Assembly: GCF_019175385.1 (NCBI RefSeq)
Contig: NC_083344.1
Location: 61,442,782 to 61,506,781 of the forward strand
Direction: 5' to 3'
Source of the DNA: Lycium barbarum
Taxonomy: Eukaryota > Streptophyta > Magnoliopsida > Solanales > Solanaceae
DNA: 64,000 bases
In this document: in pieces, positions 1 through 10,404 of the stretch
Numbering within the stretch: the stretch's first letter is position 1
Layout: each line of letters begins with the position of its first letter
Made by a program: the position numbers and the translations under genes
The notes under the pieces: generated by a model
Database searches by the model: none
What the model was told of the DNA's origin: nothing
What the model saw: only the letters and a program-made list of their open reading frames with translations

Positions 1-254
1 GCCACCCTTCCATGGTTTGGGCCTCAATTTGTTGCATTTTTTTCCTTGGCCCAATTAGCTAAAGTCCCGTTTTGTAATTCCCGAAACTAATTTCCGAAAT
101 TCCAAATTTACCCTCGGCCTTTCCCGAGGTCTTAGCATTTAAAGATTTCACAACCAACATAGTCATATTCACAAAAATTAAATCCTTTCCTTTTTAACAC
201 ACAAATCGTAATTATTTCTCGATTTCCAATTATACGAAAACACGGGACATAACA
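1..254 (-). repeat. 5' end of a minus-strand gypsy LTR (fragment)
   Basis: Read on the minus strand the segment starts TGTTATGTCCCGTG at 254 and runs leftward. It resembles the 5' end of the E4 LTR at 42840-43101: both carry the stretch about unequal cytosine-rich 'cccaaatt' and 'gaaactaattcc' words in the same order, then end in a cacggga-tataac block. The fragment stops abruptly at 254/255, where the middle of a plus-strand LTR begins, so it is a truncated copy whose remainder lies outside the window. Confidence 0.65.
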
Positions 255-685
255 GCTGCGTTTCATGCCGCGCAGGTCAGCAGACAGGCGGATTTGATAC
301 TTAGAAGCTCTACCAGCAGTGTTGACAGTGCTCCAGTTATTCCGGAGCCTCACTTCCTTGGTACTATTTTGTGTATATATATTCGGGCACGGCAGTACTC
401 AGCCCTTTCTATGTATAAGTGTACTACGTCTAGAGGCTCGTAGACAGATATGTACAGTCAGTTAAGTATAGTTAGGTATATGGTGTTTTGGCATGCTAAT
501 GTTAATGTATAAGTGATAACGAAGTTTATTAGTCTATGTTCAGAATGACGCCGCTATTGTTAATGTTCAAAAAAAAAAATGGCTCTGTTTACATGGCTTG
601 CTAAGAGGTAAAGGTAAAACGATAGACAAGGGGTGCTCGGTACAAGTATCGGGTACTCGTCACGGCCCCTAGACGGGTCGTGACA
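255..685 (+). repeat. E1 5' LTR, truncated to its 3' 431 bp
   Basis: Corresponds to about 5318-5746 of the 3' LTR with only a few differences, including a longer A run at 571-580. It ends in GGGTCGTGACA directly before the PBS. The first retained base falls between the second and third stems of the conserved triple hairpin of the LTR. Confidence 0.85.
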
Positions 686-689
686 GAAG

Positions 690-701
690 TGGTTTCAGAG
701 C
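690..701 (+). promoter_or_regulatory. E1 primer-binding site (initiator tRNA-Met type)
   Basis: TGGTTTCAGAGC lies 4 bases after the 5' LTR end. It differs at one base from TGGTATCAGAGC, the sequence complementary to the 3' end of plant initiator tRNA-Met that primes minus-strand synthesis in many plant LTR elements. The mismatch could weaken priming. Confidence 0.85.
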
Positions 702-746
702 AGTTCGGTCCTAGGAGTTTGTCTACGAGCCGTGTCCAGTAGAGTC

Positions 747-784
747 TTGTTTATGGGTGTGTTGCGCGCCACACATATAAACAG
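747..784 (+). promoter_or_regulatory. E1 leader hairpin with palindromic loop (dimerisation-signal-like)
   Basis: Outer stem GTTTAT (749-754) with ATAAAC (777-782), inner stem GTGTG (757-761) with CACAC (770-774), and an 8-nt loop TTGCGCGC containing the self-complementary hexamer GCGCGC (764-769). It is about 50 nt downstream of the PBS. The same structure recurs in all other leaders of this window. Function is inferred. Confidence 0.6.
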
Positions 785-898
785 GAGGCTACAGGGCATT
801 TAGGAAATGTGACCTTCTTTGCATTCTGAAATCGTGCGATAGAGCTAAGTTGCCAGGCTTCCATATTCCTTTCCTAATCCTATGTTATGGTTTCTGTA

Positions 899-1366
899 AT
901 GTCGATTAAGAGATCAGCCTCAGATAGTGGGGGCACCAGTAAGGCCCCTAGAGTATCTCCAGAGCCGAGTAAGGGGAGCATCGGCTATTCGATTGAGTCA
1001 GATCCATCAGAGGACCCAGCCACAATTCCTCCAGAGTTCCTGACTCCCAGAGCAGAGGATCCTGCGGAGGATAGCTATGATACAGACCCGTCAGAGCACT
1101 CTTCTGGGACGACGGAGGAGGAGGCTTCCGGGGATATGCCAGTTGCTCCTGTGATGGAGCACCATGCCAGTCCGGCCACCTCGGAGAGTGCTACGGATTA
1201 CTCCTGTCCCTTGTCCTAGCCATCAGTGAACCAGGAATCGCCTGGTTATCTATACTCTTCCGATTCGGATGCGAGGAATGACGAGGGTCAAACGAGCGGC
1301 GAACAGACAGACGAGAATGTAGAGCATACTTCACATGGTAGCTCCCCGGACCAGGCTCGAGATTGA
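899..1366 (+). pseudogene. Acidic Ser/Pro/Glu-rich reading frame in place of gag, one stop codon
   Basis: The frame begins at ATG 899, at the position where gag starts in the coding elements (just after a TTTCTG that resembles the TTTCAG before other gag starts); an upstream in-frame ATG is at 887. It reads about 155 codons to TGA 1364-1366, interrupted by a TAG at 1217-1219. The product would begin MSIKRSASDSGG and is rich in Asp, Glu, Ser, Thr and Pro with repeated D/E-P-S and SSDSD-like clusters. I see no gag core, zinc knuckle, protease or transmembrane segment and recognise no family. It may be a degenerate gag N-terminus, a distinct protein, or non-coding sequence that stayed open by chance. 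Confidence 0.45.
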
Positions 1367-1717
1367 TCGGCTACAGGTATATGAGATTTTCTTCGAAACT
1401 TTCTATGCATACGCGATCTCTGTAAAATTACTAATTAATGACGGTAGACAGAAATTCAAAAGGGGCCAAAGACTTAGCGGTTATGAGTAATGGTGACTGA
1501 AATGTTTCCGCCACCAGTGCGAAATTAGAAACCCCGGATAAAAGGGTAGTTATATATATGGATGGGAGTAAAGAGTGAAGATTTAAATAGAGGAAATATG
1601 GAAATCGTATGGTTAGGAAAGTGAAGATAGGAGCGGGACCCGTCGTGAGGACGTTTTGGGAGTTGCTAGAACCCCGACTTACCTTAAATGATGTGACAAA
1701 GGTCGTGCGGGGCAGTC
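1367..1717 (+). other. E1 internal non-coding stretch
   Basis: No reading frame or known domain. From about 1630 the sequence GGGACCC...CGAGGA...GACAAAGGTCGTGCGG parallels E6 at about 61075-61150, so this part belongs to a module shared by non-autonomous elements, directly 5' of the 5S-like segment. Confidence 0.5.
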
Positions 1718-1817
1718 GATATGATTATACTGGCATTCACGTATTAAAATGAACTAAAGTTTCAAGGTTAAGCGTGCTAGGGTGAGAGCAATATCACGAT
1801 GGGTGACCCCCTGGGAA
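1718..1817 (+). other. 5S rRNA-like segment inside E1
   Basis: About 100 nt align with plant 5S rRNA without large gaps. The strongest blocks are GGTTAAGCGTGCT (about 1767-1779) and GATGGGTGACC with CTGGGAA (about 1798-1817), which correspond to the 5S box A and box C internal promoter regions. The 5' third is more diverged (GATATGATTATACTGGCA). Same orientation as the element. Two further copies lie in E3 and E6. Confidence 0.75.
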
Positions 1818-2244
1818 ATATGCTGAAAATTTCATAAATGTGGAAACAAGTGACGAGTGTAAAAGTAGGCAGCCCAAAGTAAATTGGCGTGTGGAAAGTG
1901 GTTAGAAACCCCGTACGAGTCATATAGGTCGAGACGGGCTAAACTAACGGAAAAGGGGAAGCCATGACAACAGAAAGATTTGAGGATGAAGGAAAAGGGT
2001 ACAGATGTCACAGGGTGAGACCGATATTGAGTCCACACTAATTAAGGCAAGAAATCCCCGGTGTGGCGATGTATGGGAACATGTCTAGTGAGGGGATAGA
2101 CGCGACGGACGCCACGAAGAAGGGATTACATCCATAAAGATCGCAAAAGGCAACCTAAGCTCCTAAGATGGATATGCTAAGTGACATGAGGTATCTACAG
2201 AGGAGACCTCCCCGAAGTGTTACAATACACTATGAGGCTAGTTT
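1818..2244 (+). other. E1 3' internal non-coding region
   Basis: Nothing coding is seen. The last 60 bases (ACCTCCCCGAAGTGTTACAA...) are recognisable in E3 (minus, 35898-35960) and E6 (61840-61880), so it is a shared 3' untranslated segment. Confidence 0.5.
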
Positions 2245-2280
2245 AACATTCGAGGACGAATGTTCTAAAGGGGGGGAGGA
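2245..2280 (+). promoter_or_regulatory. E1 inverted-repeat motif and polypurine tract
   Basis: AACATTCGAGGACGAATGTT (2245-2264) is an 8-bp perfect inverted repeat around AGGA. It is followed by the polypurine tract TAAAGGGGGGGAGGA, ending at 2280 directly before the 3' LTR. The PPT primes plus-strand DNA synthesis; the hairpin motif is retained at every PPT in this window. Confidence 0.85.
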
Positions 2281-2756
2281 TGTTACACCCCGCGTTTTCA
2301 GAGCAGGAGTATGACATTTACCTCACCGTAGTAAGGGAGTGTCAGAGACGTCCCATAATGTTTTGAAAAGCCCAAGCCATGGAAAGTACGTAACAACGAA
2401 GAAAGAGGGTGAATTACGATCTCGTAAGTCGTAATCGGGAAAGAGTATTTTGAAACATGAGAACATGATCATTATTAGTATAATAAGTGATAAATATCAT
2501 GTATGGAGAGTTTCAGAATATTTCGAGATCGAGCAAATTGAAGAAAATAAGTTCGATGAAAATTTGAGAAATGCTGGAAAGATTTTTAGTCAAATTTGGA
2601 GGGGTATATCTCCATGTATATTTGGAGTTTTAAGGCGTTTCAAAATCCTAAAATGAAGTTCGTCGAGTCTAGTTTGTAATGCAACAAACCGCTCATCGAT
2701 AGGGCGTCGGAGTAGAGAATTATAGACGTTACAAACTGAACTGTCGCGCAGAAACA

Positions 2757-2840
2757 GAGCTGCTACAGCAATGCTACAGTACCGCTACAGTACTGCAGCA
2801 GTACTGTAGCTACAGTACGTCGGCCCCACCCTCTATAAAA
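2757..2840 (+). promoter_or_regulatory. E1 LTR core promoter with CTACAGTA repeat cluster
   Basis: CTCTATAAAAGGG places a TATA box at 2834-2840, predicting transcription from about 2865. Directly upstream, 2759-2818 holds four or more copies of GCTACAGTA/TACTGTAGC in both orientations. By inference this is a U3 promoter with a palindromic protein-binding array. Confidence 0.65.
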
Positions 2841-4807
2841 GGGCTAAAAACCCCCATTTTCATCACAAAAAATGCTACAAAGTTCCAGAAAATTCAGCCA
2901 TTAAAAGGCTCTTAATCTCACATAAAAGTGAAGATTTTGGGCGAAATTTCAAGCTACGAAGTACTAATCGAAGTCCGGGCAACGCATAGTCACAAATATG
3001 ATTTCATTTTGGAGTTGGAGTGGCTTGGAAACAAGTAAATGTTGAAGATTTGGCTACCTTCATGAAAAACAAGGTATGAATTTCTTGAATCTCTTTCTCT
3101 ATCAATATGAATTAAGAAATAATGGCAAGAACAAGGTGATAGTTTGTTGTATTGATGTTGTTAATTTGTGGGTTGAGATTTGAAGAGAAATTGGACGAAA
3201 TATACATATATCTATCTTGTAGGATGTTGGGGATGTTATTATTGATGTTGTTAGTACTAATTTCAACTTCTTTACGGAAATAAAGTTATTAAATAGTTGT
3301 ATCACAAGTGGGTTGGTTGAGAAATTTGGAAAATAGTGTGTGGGTTGTTTTATGGCATATGTTGGTGTTGGAAATGATATTACGACTATTGGTATTGTTG
3401 AAGAATAATGAGCAAGTTATATTTAGTGTTTTAGTTGTTGTGTTGTAGATTGCATATAGCAAGTAAAGACTTGATAAGTGTGGTAAAGTATTGGTAATTG
3501 GAAGATTATGTATATTGAAGAATAATGTTCTTGCATGGATAGTATGTAATGATATTGGTATGATGCCGTTGGAATATATACTATAAGGTTGTTATCGTGT
3601 TCATTGGAGTCGGAAGGTTTTGAAGAAGGTAATAAATTGAAATCATGCATCTTGGATGAAATATGTGAATTGCTAGTGCGATTGTTGATTATGTTAATAG
3701 TTTGGCCGGGTTTGAATTCCCGGATTGTGTTGGTTGAGAATTTGGCTATGTTGAATGTTGAGGATGGTATATTTACAGAGGAAATGCTGCCGAAATTTCG
3801 GTAGCCAAGTGTTTCCTTAAGATTTCAACTCTAAGTATACTAATGAGAGTTTTGGTAAAAACGACCAATTTGCAGATTTTGACGAAATTGTGACGTGAAT
3901 TTGGAATAGCAAAAGGAGCGGAAAGAGGTATGTAAGGCTTCACCCTTCTTTCTTTGGCATGTCTTAGTTGAAATAAGTTGGGTACGAGCCTCGGGGACAA
4001 CTCGGTTCCCCGGAATCCGCACCTAAAGTTTTCCACTTTTTGTTCAATAGAATTGAACTAGAAAGTGTGCCAATTGTTGGAAAAACCTCCTACACCCTTA
4101 GAACTTGTATAAATGGGACCCGATTACCCTAAGACCCTCACAAGTAACGCTATGACACGTAACATACGTAAATCATATACGCTACCTCATCCGGCCCGAG
4201 GTGGGCCCGCTACTCTCGGATTTTTCCTTACAGTCTTGCTTGACTTACTTGAAGTGAATCCAAAGGGGACCTTTGATCCCGATTTCAATACCAAATGATA
4301 AATACTATGACTCCTCTAACGAGGGCACTTCCATGACGATAATGATAACAATGATGTTAGATAAGAGAATATGCCTATGATAGGTACTACCGGAACGACT
4401 CTATGACTAAGATGACTAAGCTAAGTATCTTATGTAAACATGAAAATGATAAACTAATTTTTGAATCTTATTTATATTTCCTAGCTATGACTTTATTTTC
4501 TAAAACATTTCAAAGTCTATGAACCGTCATCTATGATGCCCCGATTTCATTCTACGTTTACTTTAATATTATTCCCCGTTGGTAGTCTCACCTTAAAATA
4601 CTCGTTCCTTCAAGGTGAGACAAAGCGATCACGAGTATTCTATAATATAATTGGAGGTCACCGACCTTACGTCACTCCGATGACTACATGATTCTTCTTT
4701 GGGCTTTCCTGCGTGCCTATGAGATATATGTTTATAGGATACGTAAATGCATATAAGACATGTAAATGTATGTAGGATATGCGTATATATTTTTAAAATA
4801 TGCACAT

Positions 4808-4929
4808 GACGAAAGAGCTAGAGCGCTATAGACGCTGATGTACCTACATGACACACGTATATGTATATGATAAAAGAGCTAGAGCGCTATAGACGCTGAT
4901 ATATGTACATGATATATGCATGTGTATAC
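4808..4929 (+). repeat. Two-unit tandem repeat (61 bp) in the E1 LTR
   Basis: The block starting AAAGAGCTAGAGCGCTAT and continuing AGACGCTGAT occurs at about 4811 and again at about 4872. The same pair is seen in the minus-strand LTR near 54600-54700. Confidence 0.7.
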
Positions 4930-5279
4930 GGGGAAAATGGAGGTAAGGGCAGAGCGTTATGAACGCATATCCACCTGATCAGTTGGCATTACATGATATG
5001 ATATCGTCCCGGACGCGGGATGCTCGGACGCGGGATGTGTATATTTATGGTTAAATGGATCGGCTGCCGACGCCTCGGCAATATGAGATGTCCTATTTTA
5101 TATGTATATGTATATGAACAAGGAAATATTCTTAAAGGAAAGCTAAGTACGCATAGCACCTGCCAAGGGTACATATATATACAGGTTATGTTTCTATCCC
5201 AGGACATGTGTTGTAACTCTCTTATGTCATTATACATGATTCATATTTTCTGTATATTACTATTCATGCCTTACATACT

Positions 5280-5337
5280 CGGTACACTATTCGTACTGAC
5301 GTCCCTTCTTGTGGACGCTGCGTTTCATGCCGCGCAG
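5280..5337 (+). promoter_or_regulatory. Conserved triple hairpin, E1 LTR
   Basis: CGGTAC (5280-5285) pairs with GTACTG (5293-5298); CGTCC (5300-5304) with GGACG (5313-5317); CTGCG (5318-5322) with CGCAG (5333-5337). The stems are nearly contiguous. The third loop holds TTCATGCC. Confidence 0.6.
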
Positions 5338-5746
5338 GTCAGCAGACAGGCGGATTTGATACTTAGAAGCTCTACCAGCAGTGTTGACAGTGCTCCAGTT
5401 ATTCCGGAGCCTCACTTCCTTGGTACTATTTTGTGTATATATATTCGGGCACGGCAGTACTCAGCCCTTTCTATGTATAAGTGTACTACGTCTAGAGGCT
5501 CGTAGACAGATATGTACAGTCAGTTAAGTATAGTTAGGTATATGGTGTTTTGGCATGCTAATGTTAATGTATAAGTGATAACGAAGTTTATTAGTCTATG
5601 TTCAGAATGACGCCGCTATTGTTAATGTTCAAAAAACAAATGGCTCTGTTTACATGGCTTGCTAAGAGGTAAAGGTAAAACGATAGACAAGGGGTGCTCG
5701 ATACAAGTATCGGGTACTCGTCACGGCCCCTAGACGGGTCGTGACA

Positions 5747-7456
5747 ATTTGGCCATGGTGTATATCATAGCTGCCTGCCTTAGCGGTGACTGCCTGGCCA
5801 ACTAGGCGTGGTGTAATATGATCATGACATGCTCATCATAAAATACTTATAATAATATGCTTATCATCGTACATGCATAAGGACTCTAGAACAACTGTAT
5901 GTTATCGAGGTGACGTAAGGTCGTGAACCCTCGATTCTATTATGAACATATATGAACATTCTGCCTCACCTTGAAAGGATTAGTATATATAAGGTGAGTG
6001 TATACAAGAAACGACATCATTTACTTTATAAGAACGCCATATCATATCTCTTGACTCATATAACTATTCATGGTCTTAGGCTCTTGGCTTTCCGGAATAT
6101 AGGAGAATCATGGAAAGGAAGAGAAATCAAATCATGAGATTCATGCCATAGAAAGAAAGGGACTAGCCTCACATACCTTTGTCGTTTAGCTAAGCTATCG
6201 TTCACTTGTTCTCCTTCGATATCACGTCGTTACCTTCACGAGAGAATTTGGACTAACGTTAGTTAATCGACTACAAGAACGCATTGTGATTTCTAGGGAA
6301 AATTGGGCAGCATTTCATTTATTTCTACTACTTTTCCCATATTCTATATCAACTCCCAACATTCACAACAACATCCACAATATAGAGATCCATAATCATC
6401 ATTTATATACATTGAGTAAAATCCACCATTTCTCTCCCATTTTTCCACATTTAATGGTCATAGCTATTTATCGTGTTTTATCTTATATAATACTCATTTC
6501 ATGGTCTAAACATCGTTTACAATGTATTCATAACCGTAACGCATCAACATTCATGATTCCATTCCACTATCATTCAATTGTGACACTATTCACTCACTAA
6601 TGGCCCATTTTCTATATTCTTCTACATTTCAAGTATCTAAGCCTTCCAATACCTTGAAAATCATGGTATAGTCATGAAACATACCTTAGATGTTGGTTGA
6701 ACAAGCCTTGAATGAGAATACCCCTCTAGCATTAAAACCCTTCTTCACCTCTTTTGGGATTTCTTAGTTTGGATGAACTTTACTTGAGTTTCACACACTT
6801 TGTTTCATGAATTTAATGTTGTTGATCCTTGATTTCGTTGGTATTCTTGTGGTTGAAGTGTTTGGAGACTTTTCTAGAGGGTTCTTGAGTTGGAGAGTGG
6901 AGGATGAAATAAAATGGAATGGAAAAATGACCCCTTAAGTGATTTAAAAAGCTGGCCGACCAACATTATACGGACCAACATACGGTCCGTACTATTTATA
7001 CGGACCGTATGTATGGGCGTACATTCGGTCCAGTGGCTGGTGGCCTTCTTGGCCAATTATATGGTCCAATCTACGGCTGGTATAAATTATACGGTCCGTA
7101 GATTGGGCCGTATAATGCCCAGTGATTCCGTTTTCGTTCTCGTTGTCTCGTTTGATCTCCGATCCTTATGGAACCTTCTTGGCACTTGTTTAACATCTCA
7201 ACATCAACCCAAAGGGCGTTATTACACTTCTCTAAGACACCATTATGCCATCACAAAATCGTTGCTCGTTATTCTTACCCGATACACCACATATGGTTTG
7301 CTTTGGTTAGCAACTATCTTTCCTTATCTCCCACGCTTTTAAATTCTTGTTTAGGGTCGTCAAATACTACTTCTTACTCATCAAAACACCGTATACGTCA
7401 TGACCTTTATTGTCCTATTCACAGTGTATGTAAGGGGATTTTTTCGAGGTGTAACA
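5747..7456 (-). repeat. E2 3' LTR, truncated
   Basis: Matches 13336-15045 base for base in length. On the minus strand it starts TGTTACACCTCG at 7456, next to the PPT. It holds the CTCACCTT/AAGGTGAG inverted repeat (5965-5998) and the CGGACCG palindrome cluster (6955-7115). The part with the triple hairpin and LTR 3' end is missing. Confidence 0.92.
6955..7115 (-). promoter_or_regulatory. Palindromic CGGACCG cluster in E2 3' LTR U3
   Basis: Several overlapping forms of TATACGGACCGTAT, ACGGTCCGTA and related half-sites occur within 160 bp, close to the U3 start. A similar cluster occupies the same place in the E5 LTR (44025-44375) right upstream of its TATA box, so it is probably a protein-binding array of the LTR promoter. 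Confidence 0.55.
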
Positions 7457-7493
7457 TCCTTCCCTCTTTTTGGAACATTCGTCCTCGAATGTT
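7457..7493 (-). promoter_or_regulatory. E2 polypurine tract and inverted-repeat motif
   Basis: On the minus strand AACATTCGAGGACGAATGTT (7493-7474) precedes CCAAAAAGAGGGAAGGA, which ends at the LTR start. The tract is A-rich in its first half, unlike the G-run of E1, E3, E4 and E6. Confidence 0.8.
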
Positions 7494-7689
7494 AAACACT
7501 CGGGATTCTACGAAAATTTCGCCTGGGTTTCCCCTGTAATTGGGAACTACCAACCTGTCACAACAACCCATAATATCATCGCCTCACAGGGCTACATCAT
7601 AATATCAACATATTTATGGCCACACACGACCAAAAGCATAAAAATAAAGCATACATACCTCATCTCGTCGACGTTTCATCTTGAGTCTC

Positions 7690-8130
7690 CTCCGGGGATT
7701 GGAATAAATGCGGATATTTGGATTGCATATTCTCCTCCGCTTCCCTAGTTATTTCTTCCCGATTATTGTTTCACCACAAGACTTTGACTGAAGAAACCTT
7801 TTTATTTCGAAGTCTTCGCACCTATCTATCTAAAATGGCAACCGGTACTTCTTCATATGTCAATTTCTCTGTCACTTGGACATCATCAACCGGAATTATT
7901 CTTGTTGGGTCTCCAATGCACTTGCGGAGCATCGAAACATGAGAAACTGGATGTACGGACTCAAGCTCTGAAGGCAAGTCCAGTTTGTATGCTATACGAC
8001 CCACCTTACGGATAATTCTATAAGGTCCAATATATCTTGGGCTCAACTTCCCCTTTTTACCAAATCTCATTACCCCTTTCATTAGCGATACCTTCAAAAA
8101 TACCCAGTCATTGGCCTGAAATTCCAAGTC
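7690..8130 (-). pseudogene. E2 integrase C-terminus and chromodomain remnant
   Basis: The frame contains the GPY/F-type integrase tail (SPRYIGPYRI) and the HPVSHVSMLRKC block, followed by a chromodomain-like stretch (SSVKVLW...REE) and SKYPHLF. In chromoviruses this tail is thought to guide integration into particular chromatin. Stops at 8128-8130 (TGA where E4 has Arg), 7822-7824 (TAG where E4 has Gln) and 7771-7773 (TGA where E4 has Arg) are all explained by C-to-T changes. The Trp of the usual TWE motif reads Arg. Non-functional. Confidence 0.88.
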
Positions 8131-9279
8131 TCATCGGCGATTGTCTGCATAAGACTTCTGGCGACTTTGGGCTGTCAATAATCGATCTCGTATCACCTTG
8201 ACTTTCTCGACTGCTTGTTGAATCAAGTCGGGACCTATTAATTGTGCTTCTCCTGTCTCAAACCATCCAATTGGAGATCTGCATTTCCTTCCATACAAAG
8301 CTTCATATGGAGCCATTTGAATACCGGAATGGTAGCTATTGTTGTATGCGAATTCTATAAGGGGTAAATGCTCATCCCAACTACCGCCAAAATCCAACAC
8401 ACACGCTCGTAGCATATTCTTCAAGGTCTGAATAGTACGTACGGCTTGTCCATCCGTCTGTGGATGAAACGCCGTACTGAGCTTGACTTGGGTACCTAGA
8501 CCTTCCTGGAAGGACTTCCAAAACTTGGCTGTAAACTGTGCCCCTCTGTCTGTAATAATGGCTAATGGAATTCCGTGAAGTAGCACAATTTCTTTCAAGT
8601 ACAACCTAGCATAATCTTCCGCTGAATACGTGGTCCTGACTGGAAGGAAGTGAGCTGCTTTGGTTAATCTATCCACGATCACCCATATAGAATCGTATTT
8701 GCCTCGGGAGCGAGGTAATCCTACAATGAAATCCATATTAATTTCTTCCCATTTCCATGTAGGAATCTCCATTGCCTGTAATAAGCCCCCTGGATTCTGA
8801 TGTTCGGCCTTTACTTGTTGACAATTTGGACATTGAGCTACAAATTCCGCTATGTCCCGTTTCATGCCATCCCACCAATACAGTGATTTGAGGTCATGAT
8901 ACATCTTGGTCGCACCCGGATGAATAGAATACCGAGAATAGTGTGCTTCCTCTAAAATTTGTTGGCGCAATTTTGCCACATCCGGTACGCATAAACTGCC
9001 CTGATATCTAAGGACCCCATCTATGGAAACTTCAAATGGAGACTTCTCTTTTTCACGAGATAGGTCTCGGTAATGGCTTAATTGAAAATCTTCATATTGT
9101 CGTTCCTTCACTTCTATACTCAAAGATGACACTGTGGGGTCATTGATGCTAATACTTGTGCTACCCGAATCAATTGCACGTACTCTGAGATTTGCTAGTC
9201 GATGAAGCTCACGAACCATTCCTTGCTTTTTCTGAAGGAACTTCACACAAACTACCCATTGATCGACGGCTAAGCGCAT
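8131..9279 (-). pseudogene. E2 integrase (core open, catalytic Glu lost)
   Basis: Open for 382 codons. The N-terminal zinc-binding HHCC domain is visible (AHYSRYSIHPG ... CPNCQQVK), then the rve core with Asp in VDFI/MDFIVGLP and Asp in ITDRGAQF. The third catalytic residue, Glu in the usual GQAERT, is Val here (GTA, codon at 8440-8442), whereas E4 keeps GQAERT. Integrase inserts the reverse-transcribed DNA into the chromosome; loss of the DDE glutamate would abolish strand transfer. The N-terminal 60 or so residues come from a region between RNase H and integrase. Confidence 0.92.
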
Positions 9280-9289
9280 CGACTACCAC

Positions 9290-10401
9290 GTTCGCTTTTC
9301 CGGGATGACATAGAATATTCACATCATAATCCTTCAGTAATTCTAACCATCGCCTCTGCCGCAGATTTAACTCCTTCTGTTTGAAAATATGTTGGAGACT
9401 TCTTGTGATCTGTATAAATATCGACGTGCACACCATACAGATAATGTCTCCATATCTTCAGGGCATGAATAACCGCAGCCAATTCGAGATCATGAGTTGG
9501 ATAATTCTTTTCATGTATCCGCAATTGTCTCGAGGCATATGCAATAACTTTGCCATGCTACATCAATACACATAGCCTTCTGGCCCTTCTGCAAGTGTTA
9601 ACACTGGGGCTGAAGTCAATCTGTCTTTCAACTCTTGGAAACTACGCTCACAAGCATCGTTCCACTGAAATTTCGCCGACTTCTGGGTTAGCTTCGTTAA
9701 TGGAGCTGAAATAGATGAGAAGCCCTCTACAAATCTTCTATAGTATCCCGCCAAACCCAGGAAACTACGAACTTTCGTAGGCGTTGTAGGCCTTGGCCAA
9801 GTCTTCACAGCTTTTATTTTCTGAGTGTCGACTCGGATGCCATCATCTAAAATAACATGACCTAGAAATGCCACAGAATTTAGCCAGAACTCGCACTTTG
9901 AAAATTTTGCATAAATTCCCGAGCTCGAAGAACGCCAAGAACAATTCTTAAATGATCTGCATGTTCTGATTCTGTGCGAGAATACACCAGAATATCATCG
10001 ATAAATACTATCACGAAGAGATCCAAGAATAGCCTGAACACATTATTCATTAAATTCATGAACACTGTCGGGGCATTTGTCAACCCAAACGACATCACTC
10101 GGAACTCATAGTGGCCATACCTCGTTCTGAAGGCTATTTTGGGAATATCTCCTTCTCTAATTCTCACTTGATGATAACCAGATCTCAAATCTATCTTGGA
10201 GAACCACTTAGCGCCCTGTAATTGATCAAACAAATCGTCAATTCTGGGGAGGGGATACTTGTTCTTTATTGTTACCTTGTTCAGCTGTCTGTAATCAATG
10301 CACATCCGTAGAGATCCGTCCTTCTTTCTTACGAACAAGACCGGTGCTCCCCACGGCGATGAACTGGGCCTTATAAACCCCTTTTCAAGCAAGTCCTTCA
10401 A
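9290..10401 (-). pseudogene. E2 reverse transcriptase and RNase H, frameshifted
   Basis: RT is open from 10401 to 9880 and shows [28 protein letters not shown] and the catalytic FIDDILVYS box. A frameshift near 9880-9900 (after the LRIVLGVLR block) moves into another frame, FLGHVI...[12 protein letters not shown] at 9874-9563, the RT connection. RNase H pieces ([24 protein letters not shown]) follow at 9524-9324 and DALSRRS near 9260 in different frames. A TAG at 10402-10404 stands where E4 has Gln. Non-functional. Confidence 0.9.
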
Positions 10402-10404
10402 CTA

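Larger units (their letters stand above)
255..5746 (+). mobile_element. E1: non-autonomous LTR retrotransposon, gypsy type, 5'-truncated
   Basis: Truncated 5' LTR (255-685), PBS (690-701), a 1.6-kb internal region (686-2280) without any pol sequence, polypurine tract (2267-2280) and a complete 3' LTR (2281-5746). The 5' LTR remnant matches the last 430 bp of the 3' LTR almost exactly. The internal region holds a short acidic reading frame and a 5S-rRNA-like stretch instead of gag-pol. Leader hairpin, PBS and PPT resemble those of the coding chromoviruses in the window, so E1 could have used their proteins in trans. The right end abuts the truncated E2 LTR, which continues with ATTTG, the likely target-site base run; the left duplication is lost. 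Confidence 0.85.
2281..5746 (+). repeat. E1 3' LTR, 3466 bp
   Basis: Begins TGTTACACCCCGCG after the PPT and ends GGGTCGTGACA. U3 holds a CTACAGTA repeat cluster and a TATA box at 2834. A CCGAAATTTCGG palindrome lies near 3790, an inverted repeat TCTCACCTT/AAGGTGAGA at 4586-4620, and the triple hairpin at 5280-5337. A 161-codon sense frame (5020-5505) exists but has no recognised domain. This is long for a plant gypsy LTR. Confidence 0.9.

Noticed and set aside
690..701. tRNA gene or tRNA-derived SINE at the TGGTATCAGAGC sites
   Set aside because: Only the 12-nt primer complement is present next to LTR ends; no A and B boxes or cloverleaf.
5020..5505. 161-codon frame in the E1 LTR, also open in the minus-strand copy at 54003-54488
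   Set aside because: The two copies are the same LTR sequence, so shared openness reflects recent common descent. The frame is hydrophobic and low-complexity, shows no known domain, and overlaps the triple hairpin.
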